The translations under genes and the position numbers were made by a program. DNA of 64,000 nucleotides from Pseudomonas moraviensis (lineage in GTDB: Bacteria > Pseudomonadota > Gammaproteobacteria > Pseudomonadales > Pseudomonadaceae), in assembly GCF_900105805.1 (NCBI RefSeq), contig NZ_LT629788.1, positions 2,232,001 through 2,296,000 on the forward strand. Direction: 5' to 3'. Every line of letters starts with the position of its first letter. Positions within the stretch are counted from its first letter, which is position 1. Positions 7,727 through 16,112 of this stretch are shown piece after piece. A model generated the notes under the pieces. The model was not told the origin of the DNA. It ran no database searches and was given only the letters and a program-made list of their open reading frames with translations.

Positions 7727-8820
7727 GAGTGAGCCTGCTCGCGATAGCAATCTGTCAGTTGATGCAAAGTTGACTGACACTCCGCCTTCGCGAGCAGGCT
7801 CGCTCCCACATTGGGTTCGTGGTGGGTCAGCAATCAGGCGGTGTATGAAAAACCCTGTAGGAGTGAGCCTGCTCGCGATAGCAGTCTGTCAGTTGATGCA
7901 CCGTTGACTGACACTCCGCCTTCGCGAGCAGGCTCGCTCCTACATTGGGTTCGTGGTGGGTCAGCAATCAGGCGGTGTATGAAAAACCCTGTAGGAGTGA
8001 GCCTGCTCGCGATAGCAGTCGGTCAGTTGATGCACAGTTGCCTGACACTCCGCCTTCGCGAGCAGGCTCGCTCCCACATTGGGTTCATGGTGGGTCAGCA
8101 ATCAGGCGGTGTATGAAAAACCCTGTAGGAGTGAGCCTGCTCGCGATAGCAATCGGTCAGTTGATGCACAGTTGCCTGACACTCCGCCTTCGCGAGCAGG
8201 CTCGCTACCACATTGGGTTCGTGGTGGGTCAGCAATCAGGCTGCGTATGAAAAACCCTGTAGGAGTGAGCCTGCTCGCGATAACAGTCTGTCAGTTGATG
8301 CACCGTTGACTGACACTCCGCCTTCGCGAGCAGGCTCACTCCCACATTGGGTTCATGGTGGGTCAGCAATCAGGCGGCGTATGAAAAACCCTGTAGGAGT
8401 GAGCCTGCTCGCGAGAGCAGTCTGTCAGTTGATGCACCGTTGACTGACACTCCGCCTTCGCGAGCAGGCTCACTCCTACATTAGGTTCGTGGTGGGTCAG
8501 CAATCAGGCGGTACATGAAAACCCCTGTAGGAGTGAGCCTGCTCGCGATAGCAGTCTGTCAGTTGATGCCCAGTTGACTGACACTCCGCCTTCGCGAGCA
8601 GGCTCACTCCCACATTGGGTTCATGGTGGGTCAGCAATCAGGCGGCGTATGAAAAACCCTGTAGGAGTGAGCCTGCTCGCGATAGCAGTCTGTCAGTTGA
8701 TGCACCGTTTACTGACATTCCGCCTTCGCGAGCAGGCTCGCTCCTACATTGGGTTCGGGGTGGGTCAGCAATCAGGCGGTGTATGAAAAACCCTGTGGGA
8801 GCGCGCTTGCTCGCGAAGGC
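7723..8820. repeat. tandem array of eight 134-bp REPIN units plus a ninth half-REP
   Basis: Units begin at 7723, 7857, 7991, 8125, 8259, 8393, 8527 and 8661, each exactly 134 bp. A ninth REP start at 8795 is in the same phase but has a variant sequence (GTGGGAGCGCGCTTGCTCGC). Each unit has an ~87-bp hairpin: REP arm beginning GTAGGAGTGAGCCTGCTCGC, inner arms TGTCAGT/ACTGACA, and a closing inverted REP ending in CTCGCTCCTAC or a variant. A ~47-bp spacer (ATTGGGTTCGTGGTGGGTCA...) follows. Units differ by a few substitutions but no indels. Open frames through it are by-products. REPs of this family are spread by RAYT transposases and can bind gyrase or end transcripts. Confidence 0.95.
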
Positions 8821-8866
8821 GTCAGATCAGGCACCTCGTCTTTTGAATGGCAACCCCGCGAAACCC

Positions 8867-9112
8867 TCACAACTTCGACACATCGCCGGTAGCCTCGGCA
8901 ATAGTCGCCAACGTTTCCTCCATGCTGGCGATGTCCTCATGCAGCTTTTGAAACACCAGATCCAGCGATTCGGGGGCGTCGACGGTCTGATGGCCACGAA
9001 GCGACTCAACGCTACCGTTCTCCACATGCTGAAGAATGTCCACGCTTTCTCGCAGTGCCAACAACTGGTCAAAGATCGCGACAATCTGCGCCTGGCGCCG
9101 AGCGTTCATCAT
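8867..9112 (-). CDS. small hypothetical protein, helical
   Basis: 81 residues from the ATG at 9112 (a GTG at 9118 and a second ATG at 9109 are alternatives). The product is charged and predicted almost wholly helical (QIVAIFDQLLALRESVDILQ, then LVFQKLHEDIASMEETLATI), with no signal peptide or membrane segment. No family recognised and no strong Shine-Dalgarno seen. It stands alone between the REP array and a DUF2188-type gene. The regular amphipathic pattern favours a real gene over chance. Confidence 0.5.
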   Translation of the reverse strand: MMNARRQAQIVAIFDQLLALRESVDILQHVENGSVESLRGHQTVDAPESLDLVFQKLHEDIASMEETLATIAEATGDVSKL

Positions 9113-9224
9113 TACCACCCCAACCTGGCGCTGCCATCAGCAAACCATTCGCTCGCCAGCGGCAAACCCTGCGGTTTCCAGATCAGCGACCCCCATCCCA
9201 GACATGCAATGACCATACGCAGAC

Positions 9225-9449
9225 TCAGCCTTTGGTTTTTCGCGGATCGGCGGCGCGCGGAAAGGTGCGCTCTTCCTGGATCGTGCCGTCCTCTTTGTGG
9301 ATTTTCAGAGAGGCAGTTTTACCCTGCAGATAGTCACTGGCGATCTGGGTGATCTCGGCTTTGGTCTCAGCCGTTTTGGACGCACGCTGCGCGCCCTCTT
9401 TGACCAGTTCCCAATGCTGCTGGTTTTTGTTGATGTGGTAGTTATCCAT
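9225..9449 (-). CDS. DUF2188-family small protein
   Basis: 74 residues from the ATG at 9449, chosen because GAGGTGAAGGA directly precedes it. The N-terminus MDNYHINKNQQHWELVKEGA followed by ASKTAETKAEITQIASDYLQ and LKIHKEDGTIQEERTF fits the DUF2188 pattern, a small mixed alpha/beta domain of unknown function found in many Pseudomonas. Lysine-rich C-terminus (DPRKTKG). No operon partner visible; the upstream LysR ends 85 bp away. Confidence 0.75.
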   Translation of the reverse strand: MDNYHINKNQQHWELVKEGAQRASKTAETKAEITQIASDYLQGKTASLKIHKEDGTIQEERTFPRAADPRKTKG

Positions 9450-9533
9450 TCCTTCACCTCTGATGTGAATAATCAAGACCGGTAATGGATTGACCTTGGC
9501 CGCGTCAGAGAGTTTGAAAGAATTGACTCCGAC

Positions 9534-10451
9534 TCAATAGGCGAATTCATGGCCCAATTCGCTCTCCATCCACGCCAGAAAACGCCGGACCCGTGGGAAG
9601 CTGGAATGCGCCTTGGGAAATACCAAATGGTGCGCTGCCACCGCAGCACTCAGCGACTCAGGCGCCACTTCCACCAACGTGCCCGCCGCCAGATACTTCT
9701 GCGCAAGCAATGTGCTTTCCAGCGCGAAACCCAAGCCATGACTCGCCGCTTCCAGCGACATGTACGAACGATCGAAGCTCAATGCGTAAGGGCGTTCCGG
9801 ACGCGCCAGGCCATGCTGGGCAAACCATTGCGGCCATTTGAGCAGGGTCGCTTCCGATAAAATCAGGTCGCATTCGAGCAGATCCGCCGCGCCGCGTACC
9901 GGTCGTTGCGCGAGCAGTTTCGGTGAGGTCAGCACCGCGAATGTTTCGTTCCTGACCGTACGCACCTCATAGCTTGGCCAGTTCGGCAGACCATGGCGGA
10001 TATCGACGTCGATCTTGTCGCGACTGAAGTGCAGCGATTCATAGGAACACGACAGATTGATCTGAATGTCCGGATGACTGGCGCGGAACGCTTCCAGGCG
10101 CGGCATCAGCCAGAGCAGGCCAAAGCTTGGTGACGAATGCAGACGCAGGCAATCCAGGCTGACGTCGCTGGCCGCGCGTTCAGTGGCAACGGCGAGGCTG
10201 TGCAGAATGCCGGAGACTTCCTTGAGGTACTGCTCGCCGACCGGCGTCAGGGAGACACCCCGAGCGGCGCGAACAAATAACTGCCGGCCGATCATCCCTT
10301 CAAGTTTCGCCAGTTGGTGACTGACGGCCGACGGCGTCAGGTCCAATACTTCTGCCGCTCTGGCGACATTGCCGAAGCGCGCGGTTTGCTCGAAGGCCTG
10401 AATTGCTTTCAGCGGTGGCAGGACGATAGGTGCCTCAGTCTCAGGACGCAT
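9534..10451 (-). CDS. LysR-type regulator, GcvA-like
   Basis: 305 residues from the ATG at 10451, which has ACGGAG 6-7 bp upstream; an in-frame ATG at 10499 lacks this. HTH near residues 10-70 (LPPLKAIQAFEQTARFGNVA, LTPSAVSHQLAKLEGMIGRQ), and the effector domain has the GcvA/AmpR-type pattern (LRLHSSPSFGLLWLMPRLEA, GLGFALESTLLAQKYLAAG). Divergent from the SDR/MFS/transketolase/esterase cluster, with a perfect 19-bp dyad in the gap, so it is the likely regulator of that cluster. Confidence 0.9.
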   Translation of the reverse strand: MRPETEAPIVLPPLKAIQAFEQTARFGNVARAAEVLDLTPSAVSHQLAKLEGMIGRQLFVRAARGVSLTPVGEQYLKEVSGILHSLAVATERAASDVSLDCLRLHSSPSFGLLWLMPRLEAFRASHPDIQINLSCSYESLHFSRDKIDVDIRHGLPNWPSYEVRTVRNETFAVLTSPKLLAQRPVRGAADLLECDLILSEATLLKWPQWFAQHGLARPERPYALSFDRSYMSLEAASHGLGFALESTLLAQKYLAAGTLVEVAPESLSAAVAAHHLVFPKAHSSFPRVRRFLAWMESELGHEFAY

Positions 10452-10523
10452 GGGGACTCCGTGGTGGTTTCTTGTGATGTACGGACCGGTTTCATTCAAC
10501 CATCTGCGAGCAGGCCTGACGAG

Positions 10524-10542
10524 TGCTGAATTTTTTTCAGCA
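10524..10542. promoter_or_regulatory. LysR-type operator dyad
   Basis: TGCTGAATTTTTTTCAGCA is a perfect inverted repeat of 7-bp arms around 5 T residues. It contains the LysR T-N11-A pattern and lies in the ~190-bp gap between the LysR start (10451) and the SDR start (10646). It could alternatively form a hairpin, but its place between divergent genes favours an operator. Confidence 0.6.
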
Positions 10543-10645
10543 TTGAGTGATTTTCGCGTTATTGCTCACCCTCCCCTCGAAGGACAAGCTGAGTCATCGG
10601 TTTTTCACAGACCGACCCAATAAAAACAATTCGAGGGCCTCCTCC

Positions 10646-11395
10646 ATGCTTCTTCAAGACAAAGTCGCAATCATTACCGGTGCCGCTTCTGCCCTTGGCA
10701 TTGGCCGCGCCACCGCGACCACGTTTGCGCAACACGGCGCTCGCGTGGTGATTCTCGATCTCGATGCCGCCGCCGCGCGGGACGCCGCCGCATCACTGGG
10801 CGAAGGTCATCTCGGCCTGGCGGCCAACGTGGCCGACGAAGCGCAGGTTCAGCAAGCCGTCGCCGCCATCATCGAGCACTTCGGGCGCATTGATATTCTG
10901 GTCAACAACGCCGGCATCACCCAACCGCTGAAGACCCTTGATATTCGTCCTTCGGACTACGACAAGGTGCTGGACGTCAGCCTGCGCGGCACACTGCTGA
11001 TGTCGCAGGCGGTGATTCCGCTGATGCGGCAACAGTCTCGCGGCAGCATCGTCTGCATGTCGTCGGTGTCTGCCCAGCGCGGCGGAGGCATCTTCGGCGG
11101 CCCGCATTACAGCGCGGCCAAGGCCGGGGTGCTGGGTCTGGGCAAAGCCATGGCGCGGGAGCTGGGGCCGGACAACATCCGGGTCAACTCCATCGCCCCG
11201 GGGCTGATTCACACCGACATCACCGGCGGCCTGATGCAGGACGAACGTCGACACGCCATCATCGAAGGCATCCCGCTGGGTCGCCTGGGTCAAGCGCAGG
11301 ATGTTGCCAACGCCGCGCTGTTTCTGGCCAGCGACCTGTCCGCTTATCTGACCGGCATCACCCTCGATGTGAACGGCGGCATGCTGATTCACTGA
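10646..11395 (+). CDS. short-chain dehydrogenase/reductase
   Basis: 249 residues, the classical SDR length. Cofactor motif TGAASALGIG at 11-20 (TGxxxxxGxG with one extra residue spacing), NNAG at 87-90, Ser139/140, and catalytic YSAAK with Tyr155 and Lys159. The acidic residue in VVILDLD at the end of beta-2 predicts NAD(H) preference. The start at 10646 follows a GAGG-containing stretch; the longer frame from 10547 crosses the regulatory region and is rejected. First gene of a five-gene plus-strand cluster with a permease and split transketolase, so a sugar or polyol oxidation step is the best guess. Confidence 0.87.
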   Translation: MLLQDKVAIITGAASALGIGRATATTFAQHGARVVILDLDAAAARDAAASLGEGHLGLAANVADEAQVQQAVAAIIEHFGRIDILVNNAGITQPLKTLDIRPSDYDKVLDVSLRGTLLMSQAVIPLMRQQSRGSIVCMSSVSAQRGGGIFGGPHYSAAKAGVLGLGKAMARELGPDNIRVNSIAPGLIHTDITGGLMQDERRHAIIEGIPLGRLGQAQDVANAALFLASDLSAYLTGITLDVNGGMLIH

Positions 11396-11495
11396 GTACC
11401 TCTGGGCGGGCCCGCGTGGCCCGTGCGGTTCTGGATCGATGACGCAGCCGGGCCTGATGGCCTGGCGGTCAATAAAAACAAGAGATCAGACCATC

Positions 11496-12794
11496 ATGAC
11501 TACCCTGTCGCTCGAAGCGGTTTCGACCGTGCGTTCTTCTGCCTATCGCAAAACGGCCTGGCGCCTGATGCCATTCCTGATGCTGTGCTACCTGTGCGCG
11601 TATCTGGACCGGGTCAACGTCGGTTTCGCCAAACTGCAAATGATGAATGATCTGGCCCTCAGCGAAACGGTCTACGGACTGGGCGCCGGCGTGTTCTTCA
11701 TCGGCTATTTCCTCTGCGAAGTGCCCAGCAACATCATCCTGCACAAGGTCGGCGCGCGAGTCTGGATTGCGCGGATCATGATCACCTGGGGCATCGTCTC
11801 GGCGCTGTTCGCCTTCGTCGAAACCGCCTGGCAGTTCTATGCCCTGCGCTTTCTGCTGGGGATTGCCGAAGCCGGCCTGGCACCGGGCCTGTTGCTCTAC
11901 CTGACGTATTGGTTTCCGTCCTATCGGCGGGCGCGCATGACGGTGTTGTGGTTCATCGCCATTCCGCTGTCAGGCATGGTCGGTGGCCCGCTCTCGGGCT
12001 GGATCATGAACCATTTTGCCGGCGTGCATGGCTGGGCCGGCTGGCAATGGATGTTCGTCCTTGAGGCGGTGCCCACCGTGGTCGTCGGCCTGCTGGTGCT
12101 GAGCTATCTGAAGGACGGCGTGCATCAGGCGACCTGGCTCAATGACGAAGAAAAAGCCTTGATCACTCGCGAACTGGCCGAAGACGACCAGCAAAAGGTC
12201 ACCCACGCCTCGGTCGGCGAGTTCATCCGCGACCGACGCTTGTGGCTGCTGGCGGCGATCTATTTCTGTGTGGTGATGGGCCAATACGCAATCACATTCT
12301 GGCTGCCGACACTGGTGCGCAATGCGGGGGTTTCCGATCCGCTGCACATCGGTTTTCTGACCAGCCTGCCTTACCTGTGCGCCATCGCCGCCATGCTCCT
12401 GGTCGGGCGCAGTGGTGACAAACATCGCGAGCGCCGCTGGCACCTGATCGTGCCAATGATCGCCGGGGCCATCGGCTTGAGCCTGGCAGCGATGATGGGC
12501 GGCAATTCGACCTTGTCGATCCTCAGTCTGTGCCTCGCCGCCTCGGGCATTTTGTCTGCCACCTCATTGTTCTGGATGCTACCGACCACGCTGCTCGGCG
12601 GGGTGTCTGCGGCTGCCGGCATTGCGGCGGTCAACAGCTTCGCCAACCTCGCCGGCTTCTGTTCGCCTTATCTGATCGGCTGGATCACCACCCTGACCGG
12701 CTCCAGTGCCATCGGCATGTACCTGATCACCGGTGTGCTGTTCCTCGGCGCCAGTCTGGTCCTGCGCATTCCCGCCGCTTTGGTCAATCGTTGA
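11496..12794 (+). CDS. MFS transporter, anion:cation symporter (ACS) family
   Basis: About 432 residues with 12 TM segments. The start at 11496 follows an AGAGA stretch, and upstream in-frame ATGs are weaker. LCYLCAYLDRVNVGFAKLQM near residues 30-50 and the loop FPSYRRARMTVLWFIAIPLS near 140-160 are hallmarks of the ACS group (ExuT/phthalate/tartrate permeases). These import organic anions such as sugar acids with protons across the inner membrane. Lying between the SDR and the transketolase pair, it probably brings in the substrate of the pathway. The exact substrate is unknown. Confidence 0.88.
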   Translation: MTTLSLEAVSTVRSSAYRKTAWRLMPFLMLCYLCAYLDRVNVGFAKLQMMNDLALSETVYGLGAGVFFIGYFLCEVPSNIILHKVGARVWIARIMITWGIVSALFAFVETAWQFYALRFLLGIAEAGLAPGLLLYLTYWFPSYRRARMTVLWFIAIPLSGMVGGPLSGWIMNHFAGVHGWAGWQWMFVLEAVPTVVVGLLVLSYLKDGVHQATWLNDEEKALITRELAEDDQQKVTHASVGEFIRDRRLWLLAAIYFCVVMGQYAITFWLPTLVRNAGVSDPLHIGFLTSLPYLCAIAAMLLVGRSGDKHRERRWHLIVPMIAGAIGLSLAAMMGGNSTLSILSLCLAASGILSATSLFWMLPTTLLGGVSAAAGIAAVNSFANLAGFCSPYLIGWITTLTGSSAIGMYLITGVLFLGASLVLRIPAALVNR

Positions 12795-12811
12795 GTTAAC
12801 GGAGTTTCATC

Positions 12812-13660
12812 ATGACGACTAATCTTTCACACGCTGTATCGCCGAGCCTGACCGAACGCGCGCACAACATTCGCCGCCACGCGCTGCGCATGGGCCAGGT
12901 TCAGGGTCAGGGCTACGTCGGTCAGGCCCTCGGCGCGGCTGATCTGCTGGCGGTCTCTTACTTTCATGCGATGAACCATCGCCCGGCAGATCCGCAATGG
13001 GAGCAGCGCGATCGCTTCTATCTCTCCATCGGCCACTACGCCATCGCTCTCTACGCAGCGCTGATCGAAGCCGAAATCATCCCCCTCGATGAGCTGGAAA
13101 CCTACGGCTCGGATGACAGCCGCCTGCCGATGTCGGGCATGGCCGCCTACACGCCAGGGATGGAAATCACCGGCGGCTCGCTGGGTCAGGGCCTGGGCAT
13201 CGCGGTCGGCGCTTGCCTTGGACTCAAGCGCAAAGGTTCGTCCTCGTTCGTCTACAACTTGCTGTCCGATGGCGAACTGAATGAAGGCTCGACCTGGGAA
13301 GCGGTGATGTCGGCTTCGCACTGGAAGCTCGACAACCTGATCGCCATCGTCGACGTGAACAACCAGCAGGCCGACGGCTACTCCAGCGAGATTCTTTCGT
13401 TCGAACCCATCGTCGATCGCTGGCAAGCCTTTGGCTGGTTTACCCAGCGCGTCGATGGCAATGACCTTGACGCACTGGTGACTGCTTTCGATGCCGCACG
13501 CCAGCATTGGGGCAATCAACCGCGGGTGATCATCTGCGACACGAAAATGGGCAAAGGCGTGCCGTTTCTGGAGAACCGGGAAAAGAATCACTTCATTCGC
13601 GTCGAAGAACACGAATGGGACCTGGCACTGAGCAATCTTGCAGAAGGAAAAGACCAATGA
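12812..13660 (+). CDS. transketolase, N-terminal (TPP-binding) subunit
   Basis: 282 residues, equal to the N-terminal third of a full transketolase. Visible motifs: SIGHYAIALYAAL near 72-84 (catalytic His region), MEITGGSLGQGLGIAVGACL near 117-135, and the TPP/Mg motif SDGELNEG at 152-159 with the closing NN at 183-184. The first residue of the usual GDG is Ser. RBS ACGGAG precedes the ATG. It overlaps the next gene by ATGA, so the two halves form one translationally coupled split enzyme. Such split enzymes transfer two-carbon units between sugars; those known from pentose or apiose catabolism are close relatives. Confidence 0.92.
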   Translation: MTTNLSHAVSPSLTERAHNIRRHALRMGQVQGQGYVGQALGAADLLAVSYFHAMNHRPADPQWEQRDRFYLSIGHYAIALYAALIEAEIIPLDELETYGSDDSRLPMSGMAAYTPGMEITGGSLGQGLGIAVGACLGLKRKGSSSFVYNLLSDGELNEGSTWEAVMSASHWKLDNLIAIVDVNNQQADGYSSEILSFEPIVDRWQAFGWFTQRVDGNDLDALVTAFDAARQHWGNQPRVIICDTKMGKGVPFLENREKNHFIRVEEHEWDLALSNLAEGKDQ

Positions 13661-14685
13661 GCAACGCCGCCAACACTTCGACTTCGACTTCTACTGGCGA
13701 GCCGGTGAAAAAGCGCCTGACCACCTCGGCGATGATTGCCTCGATTGCTTCCGAGGGTCAGGCGACCCGCTCGGCACCGTTCGGCCACGCCCTCGCGGCA
13801 CTGGCAGAGCAGCGCGCGGACATCGTCGGGCTCTCTGCTGACCTGTCCAAGTACACCGACCTGCACATCTTCGCCAAGGCGCACCCGGAGCGTTTCTACC
13901 AGATGGGCATGGCTGAACAATTGCTGATGAGCGCTGCTGCCGGCATGGCGCGCGAAGGTTTCGTGCCCTTCGCCACCACCTACGCGGTATTCGCCTCGCG
14001 CCGCGCTTACGACTTCATCTGCATGGCCATCGCCGAGGAAAATCTCAACGTCAAAATCGTCTGCGGCCTACCCGGCCTGACCACCGGCTACGGGCCGAGC
14101 CACCAGGCCACCGACGACCTGGCGATTTTCCGCGCCATGCCCAACCTGATGATTGTCGACCCGTGCGATGCGCTGGAAATCGAACAGGCCGTGCCGGCCA
14201 TCGCTGCGCACCAAGGTCCGGTCTACATGCGCTTGCTGCGCGGCAATGTGCCGCTGGTGCTGGACGAGTACGGTTACCAATTCGAGATCGGCAAGGCCAA
14301 GACCCTGCGCACCGGTAATGATGTGCTGATCATCTCCACCGGCCTGATGACCATGCGTTCACTGGAAGCGGCCAAGCAATTGCAGGCCGATGGCATTGAT
14401 GTAGCCGTCCTGCACGTGCCGACCATCAAGCCTTTGGATGAGCAAACCATTCTCGCCGAAGCACGCAAATCCGGGCGTCTGGTGGTCACCGCGGAAAACA
14501 GCTCGATCATCGGTGGTTTGGGCGAAGCGGTTGCCGGGTTGTTGTTGCGCAACGGCGTGACGCCCACCTTCAGACAGATCGCTTTGCCCGACGCCTTCCT
14601 CGACGCCGGCGCCCTGCCGACGCTGCATAATCGCTATGGCATTTCGACCCCGGCCGTCTGCGCGCAGATCAAGGCCTGGCTGTAA
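13657..14685 (+). CDS. transketolase, C-terminal (pyrimidine-binding) subunit
   Basis: About 342 residues from the ATG at 13657 that overlaps the stop of the N-terminal subunit. The longer frame from 13507 lies within that gene and is rejected. The PYR domain shows ADLSKYTDLHIFAKAHPERF and YQMGMAEQLLMSAAAGMA, with the catalytic Glu in MAEQ that activates the thiamine ring. GLTTGYGPSHQATDDLAIFR is the characteristic loop. The C-terminal ~120 residues are the transketolase C domain (GNDVLIISTGLMTMRSLEAA). An unusual feature is a Ser/Thr-rich N-terminal tail (NTSTSTSTG). Together with the previous gene it makes a complete transketolase. Confidence 0.92.
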   Translation: MSNAANTSTSTSTGEPVKKRLTTSAMIASIASEGQATRSAPFGHALAALAEQRADIVGLSADLSKYTDLHIFAKAHPERFYQMGMAEQLLMSAAAGMAREGFVPFATTYAVFASRRAYDFICMAIAEENLNVKIVCGLPGLTTGYGPSHQATDDLAIFRAMPNLMIVDPCDALEIEQAVPAIAAHQGPVYMRLLRGNVPLVLDEYGYQFEIGKAKTLRTGNDVLIISTGLMTMRSLEAAKQLQADGIDVAVLHVPTIKPLDEQTILAEARKSGRLVVTAENSSIIGGLGEAVAGLLLRNGVTPTFRQIALPDAFLDAGALPTLHNRYGISTPAVCAQIKAWL

Positions 14686-14747
14686 CTTCATCAGGAGCGG
14701 CGCTTCGATTCGGGGCGCCCGCTTATCCGTAAAAAGAGAGGCAGAAC

Positions 14748-15692
14748 GTGAAAGCACATGAACTGCTTGATCCCGACTTCAACAGTTTTCTCACTCCCGG
14801 CGCAGAAACCTGGACGCTGGACACGCTGCCGGCGATTCGAGAACGTGTTCACGGGACATTCAAATCCGAACAACAAGCGCGCTGTGAAAGCCTATGGACA
14901 ACGGCCCACGACGGCGAGGGTTTGCGCCTGTGCCTCTACCGGCCCGCCAGCGCGGCACGGGAAAAAAAACCGGCAGTCATCCTTTATCTGCATGGCGGAG
15001 GTTTCGTCCTCGGCAGGCCGGAAATGGCCGATGACTATCTGGCCGATCTCGCCGACGAACTCGCGGCAATCATCGTCGCCGTCGATTATCGCCTTGCCCC
15101 GGAACACCCCTTCCCCATTCCCCTCGAAGATTGTTACACCGCCCTCGGCTGGGTTTTCGCCCATCAGCAAGCGCTCAATATCGAGGCCGACAAAGTGATT
15201 GTCATGGGGCACAGTGCCGGCGCAGGTCTGGCAGCAGCGCTGGCGATCCTGGCGCGCGATCGCGGCGAATATTGCATCGCCAGCCAGGTGCTGATTTATC
15301 CAATGCTCGATTACCGCTCGGGCAGCTCTGCTTCGCCTCACCAAAACGGTACGACCGGAGTGATTGGCTGGCCGCCACAAGCCAACCAGTTCTGCTGGCA
15401 GTGCCTGCGCGGCAACCACGCGCTGGATGACTCGCGAATCGGCTGGTTCTCACCGGCCCTGCAGGAGGACTTGAGTAACCTGCCCCCGACGTTTCTGGCC
15501 GTCGGGGCGCTGGATCTGTTTCTGGAAGAGGACGTGGCATTCGCCATGCGTCTGTCCCGCACCGGTGTTGCCGTCGAGCTGCATGTCTACCCTGGTGCGC
15601 CGCATATGTTTGATAAACACCCCGGAAATGTTACCGATCAATCAGCCCGGGACATCGTTCGATCACTTCAGCGATCGATAGCTAGCGCATGA
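14748..15692 (+). CDS. alpha/beta hydrolase, hormone-sensitive-lipase (HSL) family
   Basis: 314 residues. Motifs in order: HGGG at 82-85 (oxyanion hole), YRLAPEHPFP near 114-123, GHSAG at 154-158 with nucleophile Ser156, Asp256 in GALDLF, and His286 in GAPHMF. This is a complete HSL/esterase triad. No signal peptide, so cytoplasmic. GTG start at 14748 with GAGAGG upstream. It follows the split transketolase by 62 bp and is probably the last gene of the cluster, perhaps hydrolysing an ester or lactone form of the imported substrate. Confidence 0.88.
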   Translation: MKAHELLDPDFNSFLTPGAETWTLDTLPAIRERVHGTFKSEQQARCESLWTTAHDGEGLRLCLYRPASAAREKKPAVILYLHGGGFVLGRPEMADDYLADLADELAAIIVAVDYRLAPEHPFPIPLEDCYTALGWVFAHQQALNIEADKVIVMGHSAGAGLAAALAILARDRGEYCIASQVLIYPMLDYRSGSSASPHQNGTTGVIGWPPQANQFCWQCLRGNHALDDSRIGWFSPALQEDLSNLPPTFLAVGALDLFLEEDVAFAMRLSRTGVAVELHVYPGAPHMFDKHPGNVTDQSARDIVRSLQRSIASA

Positions 15693-16112
15693 AATGCTCG
15701 ACAGCCTGAAAATCCGCTGAAACGAAAAAGCCCGATTTCTTATACAAAGCCTTTCGCACTTCCTGCGCTTATTGATTAATACCTTCGCAGATGGGTGACT
15801 GCGCAGGTCGTCATCGGAAGTCGGCACTCCGATATTGATTGGCCATTACCCGTCACTCCTCACGTCATCATTTTTCTGCGAGCCATTGTGGAAATGTAAA
15901 AGACGACACATTTTGTTGCATCCAAATATCGGTTGGATCCAACGTCCCGACAAACGGTAGCTGCCTGAATATCCATTGATTTCAAACAGATAAAAGTTGG
16001 CAAAATGCCAATCAACGGAATCGCCAAAAATCAGGCAGCCTCATTTCAAACTCCCTATCTATGGTTTTAAAACCATCCGTGGACGTCCGCCCACCATTTA
16101 CAGGGAGTAGTA
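15693..16112. promoter_or_regulatory. dyad-rich upstream region of the adhesin operon
   Basis: A 420-bp gap, AT-richer than its surroundings, with no gene. It holds a near-dyad TTGCATCCAA (15916-15925), a perfect palindrome GTTGGATCCAAC (15932-15943), TTGGC-N5-GCCAA (15997-16011), and a perfect 16-bp palindrome ATGGTTTTAAAACCAT (16061-16076) in what is probably the 5' untranslated leader. The RBS AGGGAG lies just before the adhesin ATG. The first three dyads share TTGG/CCAA half-sites, suggesting one regulator. The last could be an operator or an mRNA hairpin. No confident -35/-10 pair was found. Confidence 0.55.

Noticed and set aside
7723..8820. Possible CRISPR array
   Set aside because: Period of 134 bp, spacers identical between units, no cas genes. 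It is a tandem REPIN array.
7811..9352. Several overlapping plus-strand frames with repeated MGSWWVSNQ... products
   Set aside because: They are translations of the REP units in shifting frames (134 is not a multiple of 3). There is no RBS, and the sequence is explained by the hairpin array.
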